Assembly (NCBI RefSeq): GCF_003293745.1 | Contig: NZ_PTLZ01000001.1 | Span: forward strand, 992,001-1,056,000 | Origin: Herminiimonas fonticola | GTDB taxonomy: Bacteria > Pseudomonadota > Gammaproteobacteria > Burkholderiales > Burkholderiaceae_D | Length of the DNA stretch: 64,000 nucleotides | Reading direction: 5' to 3' | Part shown: positions 57,295-64,000 of the stretch, piece by piece | Layout of the letters: the number at the start of each line of letters is the position of its first letter | Position numbering within the stretch: position 1 is the stretch's first letter | Notes under the pieces: generated by a model | Seen by the model: the letters and a program-made list of their open reading frames with translations, nothing else | Told to the model about the DNA's origin: nothing | Databases searched by the model: none | Program-made: the position numbers and the translations under genes

Positions 57295-57368
57295 GGGCAA
57301 GTGCTTTTATAAAAGGTAGTCAAAAGCATAATAAATATACAAATCCGATTATAAAATGGATTTAATTC

Positions 57369-57396
57369 TTGACTGTGTATTCTTTAAATGTATTCT
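57369..57396 (+). promoter_or_regulatory. Candidate sigma-70 promoter of the dctP-mdc operon
   Basis: TTGACT at 57369-57374 and TATTCT at 57391-57396, spaced by 16 bases. It overlaps the GntR-type operator. The transcript would have a ~190-base leader. Confidence 0.5.
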
Positions 57397-57405
57397 TGTA
57401 TACAT
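57396..57405. promoter_or_regulatory. Candidate GntR/MdcY operator
   Basis: TTGTATACAT, with an 8-bp perfect palindromic core TGTATACA. As I recall, Acinetobacter MdcY binds ATTGTATACAAT, nearly the same. It overlaps the -10 element, fitting repression. Confidence 0.7.
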
Positions 57406-57451
57406 AAAAAGGAAAGGCATACATGGCATTTGTTCCCCAATCGCACAACGA

Positions 57452-57463
57452 TTGCATATGCAA
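57452..57463. promoter_or_regulatory. 12-bp perfect palindrome TTGCATATGCAA
   Basis: Fully self-complementary, 47 bases after the TGTATACA site in the leader of dctP. It could be a binding site for a second regulator such as the LysR protein. Confidence 0.45.
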
Positions 57464-57595
57464 ATTGACCGTGGTGTGTAATTGATTGTCAGTCTGCGAG
57501 CGTGGACAGATGCGAATGCACAGCTAGAAAAGCGCTTGTAACTGACAACCTGGAGTAGATAAATTCTAAAAAAGAAGTTTATACAGGAGACAAAA

Positions 57596-58624
57596 ATGAT
57601 CAGTAACAAGCTTTTGAAGTCCACGCTATCTTCGGTCCTGATAGGTGCGTTTGCACTGGGATTTGCAGTTCCATCCATGGCTGCAACCAAAGTCATCAAG
57701 ATTTCCCATCAATTCCCTGGTGGTGACGGTGCCGATGTCGATTTCCGTCATCGCCTCGCAGTCAAATTTGCACAAGATGTGGAAAAACGTACCAACGGCG
57801 AATTGAAGTTTGAAATTTATCCATCTGCTTCCCTGGTTAAACCAACCAGCCAGTTTTCAGCAATGCAAACCGGTGCGCTGGATATGACTGTGCTGCCATT
57901 AGCCTATGAAGGTGGCAAAATTCCTGAAACCAATCTCGGCTTGATGCCAGCACTTGTGACTAGTTACGAGCAAGGCTTGCGCTGGAAGACTGCACCTATC
58001 GGCAAGGCTTTGAACGATGTCATCGAAGCCAAAGGCGTCAAGATTATCACTTGGGTATGGCAGGCCGGTGGCGTTGCATCGAAGACCAAATCAATTGTTC
58101 AGCCTACAGACGCCAAGGACGTAAAAATCCGCGGCGGTAGCAAGGAAATGGACATGATGCTGAAAGGCGCTGGTGGTTCGATTACGAACGTTCCTTCCTC
58201 CGAAATCTATAACGCAATGCAAACCGGTGTACTCGATGCCGCAGTGACTTCAAGCACATCCCTGTTGAGCTTCCGTCTGTATGAAGTTGCAAAGCAGGTA
58301 ACCACCGCGCGTAAGAATACTTTCTGGTTCATGTTTGAACCGCTGCTGATGGCGAAAAGTACTTACGACAGCCTGACTCCAGCACAGCAAAAAATCGTGA
58401 TGGAAGTCGGTGCGAGCCTCGAGAAATTTGCGATGGAAGAGTCCAAGAAGGATGACGTGCGTCTCGGTGAGGTCTACAGCAAAAATGGCGCAACCGCAGT
58501 GGATATGGATGATGCCGCTTTTGCAAAATGGCGCGAACTCGCGAAGCAGACAGCATGGAAAACCTTTTCTGAAAACGTGAAGAACGGCCAGCAACTGCTC
58601 GAAATGGCACAGGCCGTCAAGTAA
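57596..58624 (+). CDS. dctP: TRAP transporter solute-binding protein DctP
   Basis: A 342-residue periplasmic binding protein with a signal peptide (LLKSTLSSVLIGAFALGFAVPSMA). It captures an acid and delivers it to DctQM. DctP landmarks are KISHQFPGGDGADVDFRHRLAVKFAQDVEKRT and FEIYPSASLVKP, then RGGSKEMDMMLKGAGGS. The Arg that binds the carboxylate lies in KIRGGSKEMD. A CAGGAG site precedes the ATG. Malonate is the likely ligand, as the operon continues into malonate decarboxylase. A hairpin follows the stop. Confidence 0.93.
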   Translation: MISNKLLKSTLSSVLIGAFALGFAVPSMAATKVIKISHQFPGGDGADVDFRHRLAVKFAQDVEKRTNGELKFEIYPSASLVKPTSQFSAMQTGALDMTVLPLAYEGGKIPETNLGLMPALVTSYEQGLRWKTAPIGKALNDVIEAKGVKIITWVWQAGGVASKTKSIVQPTDAKDVKIRGGSKEMDMMLKGAGGSITNVPSSEIYNAMQTGVLDAAVTSSTSLLSFRLYEVAKQVTTARKNTFWFMFEPLLMAKSTYDSLTPAQQKIVMEVGASLEKFAMEESKKDDVRLGEVYSKNGATAVDMDDAAFAKWRELAKQTAWKTFSENVKNGQQLLEMAQAVK

Positions 58625-58637
58625 CTATCATTGAAAT

Positions 58638-58671
58638 AAAAATGCCTGCAATTTCATTTGCAGGCATTTTT
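58638..58671 (+). terminator. Intergenic hairpin between dctP and dctQ
   Basis: A 14-bp perfect stem (AAAAATGCCTGCAA / TTGCAGGCATTTTT) ending in a T run, lying within the operon. It is probably a partial terminator or message stabiliser that keeps binding protein in excess over the permease. Confidence 0.8.
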
Positions 58672-58685
58672 TTCAGGAATCTTCT

Positions 58686-59222
58686 ATGACTAATTTTATT
58701 CAACAGATGGGTAAGGGGCTGCGTGCCTTTAACCGCTGGATGGCGATACTTTCCGCCTTGCTTATTGTGACGGCGACGCTGGCGCTGGTTTATGAGGTAG
58801 TGACTCGCTACTACCTGCGTATTGCCAATGACTGGATGATCGAATTTTGTGTTTTTCTTTTAATCGCTGCGACTTTTCTTGCTGCTGCCTATACGCAGGC
58901 CGAACGTGGACATGTAGGCATTGAAGTGCTGGACGAAGTGATGTCACCAAAATGGAATAGGTATCGGCTTTTAGCTGGTGATTTCCTATCGTTGGTTGTT
59001 GTGTTTTTTGTTGCGCGGAATGCCTGGCATTACGCATGGAACGCGTATCAACAGGGCTGGACTACCAGCTCGACGTGGGCGCCTGCCTTATGGATACCAT
59101 ATTTTTTCATGGCGTTTGGTTTAAGCACCATGGGTCTGCAGATGGTCATGCAGATCATCGAAACGGCAGCTAATCGCGACCCGCAAAAAAAACATGAAGA
59201 ACAAAATTTGATGGGAGCTTGA
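58686..59222 (+). CDS. dctQ: TRAP transporter small permease DctQ
   Basis: A 178-residue inner-membrane protein with four hydrophobic segments. The landmarks are YYLRIANDWMIEFCVFLLIAATFLAAAYTQAERGHVGIEVL, the typical DctQ centre. It pairs with DctM. The binding-protein gene precedes it, separated by a hairpin, and dctM starts 1 base after its stop. Confidence 0.92.
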   Translation: MTNFIQQMGKGLRAFNRWMAILSALLIVTATLALVYEVVTRYYLRIANDWMIEFCVFLLIAATFLAAAYTQAERGHVGIEVLDEVMSPKWNRYRLLAGDFLSLVVVFFVARNAWHYAWNAYQQGWTTSSTWAPALWIPYFFMAFGLSTMGLQMVMQIIETAANRDPQKKHEEQNLMGA

Positions 59223-59223
59223 C

Positions 59224-60570
59224 ATGGGTACGCTAGAACTTGGTTTGCTTTATCTCGGCGTCACTCTGGTACTTTTATTTTCCGGTATGCCGATTGCGTT
59301 TGCTCTGGGTGCCAGTGCGCTTGGTTTCATGTACTTTTTCATGCCGCCTATGAATCTGGAATTGCTGGCTGAAACCTTGTATGGCGAACTGGATAACTTC
59401 ACTCTATTGACGATTCCCTTGTTCATCATCATGGGAGCTGCCATAGGCAAGACTAGGGCAGCAGTCGATCTGTATGAATCGGCTTATCGCTGGATGCACA
59501 AAATGCCTGGTTCACTTGGCGTAGCGAATGTGATCGGTTGTACGGTTTTTGCTGCATTGTGCGGATCCAGTCCTGCAACGTGTGCGGCTATCGGTGGCAT
59601 GGGCATTCCCGAAATGCGCAAGCGCGGTTATTCGGATGCGCTGGCAACCGGATTGATTGCTGCAGGTGGCACGCTGGGTATTTTGATTCCACCATCGATC
59701 ACTTTGATCATCTATGGCTTGATCACAGAGCAGTCTATCGGCAAGCTGTTTTTGGCCGGCATTATTCCGGGTTTGTTGCTGGCGTTTTTCTTTGCTGCCT
59801 ATGTCGTGTATCGCGCCTCCAAAGATATACGTCTGGCCAACGAGGCCATTGCAGCAGGCAACGAGACTGTGTTTGCGGCTCCGATAGTCGAAAATTATAG
59901 CTGGCGCGAACGCTTTGAAGTGTTGCCGCGTTTGCTGCCTTTCGTACTCCTGATCGCCGTTATCATGTACGCGATGTATGGTGGCATCGGAACGCCATCC
60001 GAGATCGCCGGCATAGGTGCATTCGGTGCGATGTTACTGGTGGCACTCGTTTACAAATGCTATCGCTGGATGGACGTGCGCGCAATTTTCCTCGGGACGG
60101 CCAAAGAGTCTTGCATGATTATGATGATCATTGCGATGGCCTTTTTATTCACCTATGTGATGAGTTATCTGCGTATCACGCAGAGTGCGGCAGAGTGGTT
60201 GGCAGCAGTGGAAATGTCCAAGTGGGCCTATCTATTCTGGGTCAACATTTTGTTGTTGGTACTCGGCTGCTTCTTGCCGCCGGTCGCCATCATATTGATG
60301 GTGACGCCGGTTATTTTGCCGGGAATTATCGCCAACGGTTTCGACCCTATCTGGTTCGGCATTGTGCTCACGGTCAACATGGAGCTCGGATTGATTACGC
60401 CGCCAGTCGGACTAAATCTATTCGTCATCAAAGGCATCTCACCGGACATCAAAAATCGCGAGATTCTCAGAGGCGTTGTCCCCTTCATTTTTATCATGAT
60501 GGCGTTCATAGCATTGCTGGCCGTGTTCCCGGAAATCGTCACTTATTTGCCTAACAAAGTAGGATCGTAA
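59224..60570 (+). CDS. dctM: TRAP transporter large permease DctM
   Basis: A 448-residue permease with about 12 membrane segments that uses an ion gradient for uptake. The motifs are LFSGMPIAFALGASALGF, CGSSPATCAAIGGMGIPEMRKRGY, then GTLGILIPPSITLIIYG and ELGLITPPVGLNLFVI. The stop and the mdcA start overlap as TAATG, so the transporter and decarboxylase are translationally coupled, a strong link between uptake and use. Confidence 0.95.
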   Translation: MGTLELGLLYLGVTLVLLFSGMPIAFALGASALGFMYFFMPPMNLELLAETLYGELDNFTLLTIPLFIIMGAAIGKTRAAVDLYESAYRWMHKMPGSLGVANVIGCTVFAALCGSSPATCAAIGGMGIPEMRKRGYSDALATGLIAAGGTLGILIPPSITLIIYGLITEQSIGKLFLAGIIPGLLLAFFFAAYVVYRASKDIRLANEAIAAGNETVFAAPIVENYSWRERFEVLPRLLPFVLLIAVIMYAMYGGIGTPSEIAGIGAFGAMLLVALVYKCYRWMDVRAIFLGTAKESCMIMMIIAMAFLFTYVMSYLRITQSAAEWLAAVEMSKWAYLFWVNILLLVLGCFLPPVAIILMVTPVILPGIIANGFDPIWFGIVLTVNMELGLITPPVGLNLFVIKGISPDIKNREILRGVVPFIFIMMAFIALLAVFPEIVTYLPNKVGS

Positions 60571-62210
60571 TGAAACAATGGAATCTGCTTGCCGAGAATA
60601 GACAGAAGAGAATTGAGCGGGGGCTGACGATTACAGGACGAATCGCTGACCCCGACAAAATCGTTGCTCTGCTTGAAGCGTTGATCGAGCCGGGTGATCG
60701 CGTTTGCTTGGAAGGAAATAATCAGAAGCAGGCTGATTTTTTGGCTGGCGCTTTGTGCGCGCTTGATCCGGCACGTGTGCATGATTTGCACATGTTGTTG
60801 TCAGTTCTCGCCTTGCCTGAACATCTGGATATTTTTGACAAAGGCATTGCGTCCAAGCTGGATTTTTCTTTCTCTGGACCGCAGGCAGTGCGGCTTGCGC
60901 GTTTGGTTGCAGACGGCAAGCTCAATATCGGAGCGATTCATACTTATCTGGAATTGTTCGGCCGTTACTTCATCGACCTGACCCCGCGCGTGGCACTGAT
61001 CGCGGCGCAGGCGGCCGACCGGCATGGCAATCTGTACACCGGGCCCAACACGGAAGACACGCCTGCCATCGTCGAGGCGACCGCTTTCAAAAGCGGCATC
61101 GTCATCGCGCAGGTGAATGAAATCGTCGATGTCTTGCCGCGCGTGGACATACCTGCCGACTGGGTGGATTTTGTCGTGCAGGCACCGACGCCACATTACA
61201 TAGAACCCTTGTTCACGCGCGATCCTGCCTTGATTTCCGAAGTGCAGGTATTGATGGCGATGATGGCGATCAAGGGCATCTATGCCGAATACGGCGTGGA
61301 GCGCATCAATCACGGTATCGGGTTCGATACCGCCGCAATTGAATTGATCCTGCCGACGTATGCAGAGTCGCTTGGACTGAAGGGAAAAATCGGACGCCAC
61401 TGGGCATTGAATCCGCATCCGGCACTGATACCCGCCATCGAAGCCGGCTTTGTCGAGTCGGTGCATTCCTTCGGCTCCGAGCTGGGGATGGAACGCTATA
61501 TCGAAGCGCGTCCGGATGTCTTTTTTGTCGGACGCGACGGCTCGATGCGCAGCAATCGTGCGATGTCGCAAACGGCCGGACTGTATGCCTGCGATATGTT
61601 CATAGGCTCGACACTACAAATCGATTTGCAGGGCAACTCTTCCACCGCCACGCTAGGTCGCATCTCCGGTTTTGGCGGCGCACCGAATATGGGATCGGAT
61701 GCGCGTGGCAGACGACATGCCAGTCCTGCGTGGTTGAAAGCAGGCGAGCAGGCGCGTCAAGGCAGGGATGTGATGCCGCGTGGTCAAAAATTGGTGGTTC
61801 AAATCGTGGAAACCTTCCGCGAACACATGCAGCCGGCTTTTGTGGAAAGACTGGATGCATGGCAACTCGCCGACCAGGCCAAGCTCGCGATTCCGCCGGT
61901 GATGATTTATGGCGATGACGTCACGCACATCCTGACGGAAGAAGGGATTGCCAATCTGCTCCTGTGCCGCACACCGGAAGAGCGCGAACAGGCGATACGC
62001 GGCGTGGCCGGTTACACGCCGGTCGGTATGGCACGGGATAAAAAAATGGTCGAAAACCTGCGCGATCGCGGCATCATCCTGCGCGCAGAAGACATGGGCA
62101 TAGACAAGCGCATGGCGACGCGCGATTTACTCGCTGCAAAAAACATGAAAGACCTGGTACGCGCATCCGGTGGTTTATACGTGCCGCCCAAGCGTTTCAG
62201 AAACTGGTAA
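60570..62210 (+). CDS. mdcA: Malonate decarboxylase alpha subunit
   Basis: A 546-residue acyl-carrier-protein transferase subunit that moves malonate onto the delta ACP and releases acetate. Landmarks are RVCLEGNNQKQADFLAGAL near the N-terminus, PTPHYIEPLFTRDPALI, and GFGGAPNMGSDARGRRHASPAWL. It begins inside the dctM stop codon. The delta subunit follows 8 bases downstream. Confidence 0.96.
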   Translation: MKQWNLLAENRQKRIERGLTITGRIADPDKIVALLEALIEPGDRVCLEGNNQKQADFLAGALCALDPARVHDLHMLLSVLALPEHLDIFDKGIASKLDFSFSGPQAVRLARLVADGKLNIGAIHTYLELFGRYFIDLTPRVALIAAQAADRHGNLYTGPNTEDTPAIVEATAFKSGIVIAQVNEIVDVLPRVDIPADWVDFVVQAPTPHYIEPLFTRDPALISEVQVLMAMMAIKGIYAEYGVERINHGIGFDTAAIELILPTYAESLGLKGKIGRHWALNPHPALIPAIEAGFVESVHSFGSELGMERYIEARPDVFFVGRDGSMRSNRAMSQTAGLYACDMFIGSTLQIDLQGNSSTATLGRISGFGGAPNMGSDARGRRHASPAWLKAGEQARQGRDVMPRGQKLVVQIVETFREHMQPAFVERLDAWQLADQAKLAIPPVMIYGDDVTHILTEEGIANLLLCRTPEEREQAIRGVAGYTPVGMARDKKMVENLRDRGIILRAEDMGIDKRMATRDLLAAKNMKDLVRASGGLYVPPKRFRNW

Positions 62211-62218
62211 GGCTGAAT

Positions 62219-62533
62219 ATGGAAACTTTGAATTTTCGTTTTGAAAAAGGTAACCGCCAACTGGTGTTGCCGGCGAATATGGTAGGCGTCGTCAGCTCCG
62301 GCAATCTGGAAGTCTTGATCGAGTCAGCCGAGTTGAATGGTGGCTGCGAAGTCGAAATCAAAACTGCAGCAGTCGGCTTTGGCGCGATCTGGCAGGCCGT
62401 CATATCCGATTTTCATCAGCGCTGGGCACTGGAAAACGTACGCATCCTGATCAACGATGCAGGAGCGACACCGGCTGTCGTCAGTTTGCGCCTGGATCAG
62501 GCGGTGGAATCGGTAACGGGAGCGGCAGCATGA
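62219..62533 (+). CDS. mdcC: Malonate decarboxylase delta subunit (acyl carrier)
   Basis: A 104-residue ACP carrying the 2'-(5''-phosphoribosyl)-3'-dephospho-CoA arm. The attachment serine lies in VGVVSSGNLEVLIE (Ser26 or Ser27). The body PAVVSLRLDQAVE is typical. Attachment needs mdcB and mdcG, which are not within the window and presumably lie beyond its right edge. Its TGA overlaps the mdcD ATG. Confidence 0.94.
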   Translation: METLNFRFEKGNRQLVLPANMVGVVSSGNLEVLIESAELNGGCEVEIKTAAVGFGAIWQAVISDFHQRWALENVRILINDAGATPAVVSLRLDQAVESVTGAAA

Positions 62534-63441
62534 GTAGCAGCATGAGCAGCTATCTGGAAGCAAATGCGCGCCAGCGTATCCATGCCTTGCTGGATGCCGG
62601 TTCGTTTGAAGAATTTTTGCCGCCCAGCTTGCGCATAACCAGTCCGCATCTGGCGCAACTGGATACACCAGCTTCGTTTGATGACGGCGTCATCATCGGC
62701 AGCGGTCTTTTGCAGGGGCGCAAGGTCCTTGCTGCTGCGCAGGAAGGCGGCTTCATGGGCGGCGCAGTCGGTGAGGTACATGGCGCCAAGCTGGTCGGTT
62801 TATTGAAACGTGCGATCAATGAGCGCGTGGATGGTGTGCTCCTGTTGCTGGAAACCGGCGGTGTACGTTTGCACGAAGCGAATGCAGGCCTGATCGCCGT
62901 ATCGGAAGTCATGCGTGCCGTGCTCGATACACGCGCAGCGAATATTCCTGTGATCGTTCTGGTCGGCGGTGCGAATGGTTGCTTCGGCGGCATGGGCATC
63001 GTCGCTTGCTGCGCGAATGACATCCTGATGTCGGAAGAAGGGCGTTTGGCAATGTCGGGGCCGGAAGTGATTGAAACCACGCATGGCGTAGAAGAATTCG
63101 ATTCACGTGATCGCGCGCTGGTGTGGCGCACCACCGGTGGCAAGCATCGTTATTTGCTCGGCGATTGCAGCGCGGTCTTGCCGGATGATATTGCAGCGTT
63201 CCGGCAAGCGGCGTTTGAAACATTGCTGCGCTATCAGGAAAAATCTGCCGAGTTGACGCTGACGGATCTGGAGGCTGAACATATTTTGTTGAGCCAGCGC
63301 TTGCAGAACTTCGGTCAATTCTCCGAACCTATGGATATCTGGTCCAAGTTGGGTGTAGCCGAGCCCGAAGTATTGCCTATGCTGGAAGCGCAGGTTTTCA
63401 TGCAGCGCGTAGCAGGTAGCCGCGCGGGAGAACAGTCATGA
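62530..63441 (+). CDS. mdcD: Malonate decarboxylase beta subunit
   Basis: A 303-residue carboxyltransferase-type subunit that, with gamma, releases CO2 from malonyl-ACP. The family landmarks are GSGLLQGRKVLAAAQEGGFMGGAVGEVHG and VLVGGANGCFGGMGIVACCAN (oxyanion region). It overlaps both neighbours by ATGA junctions, so the operon is tightly coupled. Confidence 0.95.
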   Translation: MSSSMSSYLEANARQRIHALLDAGSFEEFLPPSLRITSPHLAQLDTPASFDDGVIIGSGLLQGRKVLAAAQEGGFMGGAVGEVHGAKLVGLLKRAINERVDGVLLLLETGGVRLHEANAGLIAVSEVMRAVLDTRAANIPVIVLVGGANGCFGGMGIVACCANDILMSEEGRLAMSGPEVIETTHGVEEFDSRDRALVWRTTGGKHRYLLGDCSAVLPDDIAAFRQAAFETLLRYQEKSAELTLTDLEAEHILLSQRLQNFGQFSEPMDIWSKLGVAEPEVLPMLEAQVFMQRVAGSRAGEQS

Positions 63442-64000
63442 AATGGCAAACACTGGCATCGCAGTTATTCCCGCAAGGACATGACATTGTCGAGCATGAC
63501 TATTTTTTGCACGGTACTGCCAAGGTAGATCAGCAAACAGTTGCGGTCATCGGCACCACCGGCCATACGTCGATAGGCGTTGAGATCGCATTGGCGCAGG
63601 CGAATGCGATACTCGATACGATGCGCAATTTTCCGGGTCGTCCACTGGTGATTCTGGTCGATACGCAAGGCCAGCGCTTGCGTTATCGCGATGAGATGCT
63701 GGGCATCAATCGCTACATGGCACATCTGGGAAAATGCATAGATGTTGCGCGCCGACGCGGCCATGCCGTGATTGGTCTGGTCTACGATCAGGCGCTGTCA
63801 GGCGGCTTCATCACCAGCGGTTTGATGGCCGATGCCTGTTATGCATTGCCCGAAGCGGAAATTCGCGTGATGGGCCTGGCGGCAATGGCGCGTATTACCA
63901 AGGTGCCGCTGGAACGTTTAACAGAACTTGCTGTATCGAATCCGGTGTTTGCGCCTGGTGCGGAAAATTATCTGAACATGGGTGGCGTGGAAGCGATCTG
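63438..64000 (+). CDS. mdcE: Malonate decarboxylase gamma subunit, 3' end outside window
   Basis: The first 187 residues of MdcE. The ATG overlaps the mdcD stop (ATGA). The sequence runs KWQTLASQLFPQGHDI, then VAVIGTTGHTSIGVEIALAQA, VDTQGQRLRYRDEMLGIN and VYDQALSGGFITSGLMAD, all typical of the gamma subunit. The gene continues past base 64000 with no stop in the window. With beta it forms the decarboxylating pair. mdcB, mdcG and mdcH are expected beyond. Confidence 0.94.
   Translation, partial: MKWQTLASQLFPQGHDIVEHDYFLHGTAKVDQQTVAVIGTTGHTSIGVEIALAQANAILDTMRNFPGRPLVILVDTQGQRLRYRDEMLGINRYMAHLGKCIDVARRRGHAVIGLVYDQALSGGFITSGLMADACYALPEAEIRVMGLAAMARITKVPLERLTELAVSNPVFAPGAENYLNMGGVEAI

Larger units (their letters stand above)
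57295..57595. other. 301-base divergent control region, GntR / TRAP-mdc operon
   Basis: No gene. It contains a candidate promoter (TTGACT, 16-base spacer, TATTCT), the TGTATACA operator, the 12-bp palindrome TTGCATATGCAA and the leader of dctP, with a CAGGAG ribosome site at its end. Confidence 0.7.

Noticed and set aside
57349-57699. 116-codon leftward frame across the dctP promoter
   Set aside because: It runs antisense to the dctP signal peptide and through the control region, with no family character.

Overview
The window looks like chromosome of a betaproteobacterium, most likely family Oxalobacteraceae (Herminiimonas/Janthinobacterium type). I infer this from protein character and gene order: exbB-exbD-lpxK-trm112-kdsB-adk, xseA next to sodB, a TamA-TamB pair, a K+-independent H+-pyrophosphatase, and a NhaR-type LysR regulator. 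About 70 protein genes are supported. I recognise no rRNA, tRNA, CRISPR array, insertion sequence or prophage. Both edges cut a gene: fumC at the left and mdcE at the right.

Layout. 1-2.3 kb: the end of fumC, then two stress or envelope small proteins (a periplasmic Cys-repeat protein and CsbD). 2.9-7.3 kb: a signalling block, with a membrane PAS histidine kinase facing a stand-alone receiver, a NarL-type regulator and a sigma-54 activator. 7.5-11.5 kb: YbdK-type ligase with a CPA2 antiporter, then NDH-2. 11.7-17.4 kb: the tamAB outer-membrane assembly pair. 17.7-24.4 kb: two methyltransferases, a cytochrome c, a GIY-YIG protein, a YbaY-MliC lipoprotein, carbonic anhydrase, a zinc-ribbon protein, a BI-1 family protein and NhaR. 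24.5-27.6 kb: divergent LysR/SDR genes and a flavin monooxygenase. 28.4-31.3 kb: sbp-cysT-cysW sulfate uptake without cysA. 31.5-38.7 kb: sodB, xseA, a chemoreceptor, a RarD-like exporter and an unusual lone AAA+ ATPase. 39.1-43.1 kb: exbB/exbD, Kdo and lipid A genes, adk. 43.3-54.5 kb: hppA, ggt, a patatin, a barnase/barstar pair, purN, an rRNA methyltransferase-like gene, an MscS channel and a desaturase. 54.8-64 kb: a dicarboxylic acid region with maleate isomerase, LysR, GntR, TRAP transporter dctPQM and malonate decarboxylase mdcACDE.

How the genes work together. The right-hand region is the most coherent metabolic unit. A GntR repressor (probable MdcY) faces a TRAP importer translationally joined to malonate decarboxylase, and a TGTATACA palindrome lies in the promoter between them. 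The TRAP system is therefore probably a malonate importer. The neighbouring maleate isomerase would deliver fumarate to central metabolism.

I find no single striking new system. The most novel-looking items are the lone AAA+ ATPase with an unassigned 330-residue N-terminal region, the three-repeat Cys-x10-Cys periplasmic protein, and the receiver-less sigma-54 activator with a GSFTGS loop next to a two-regulator histidine kinase.
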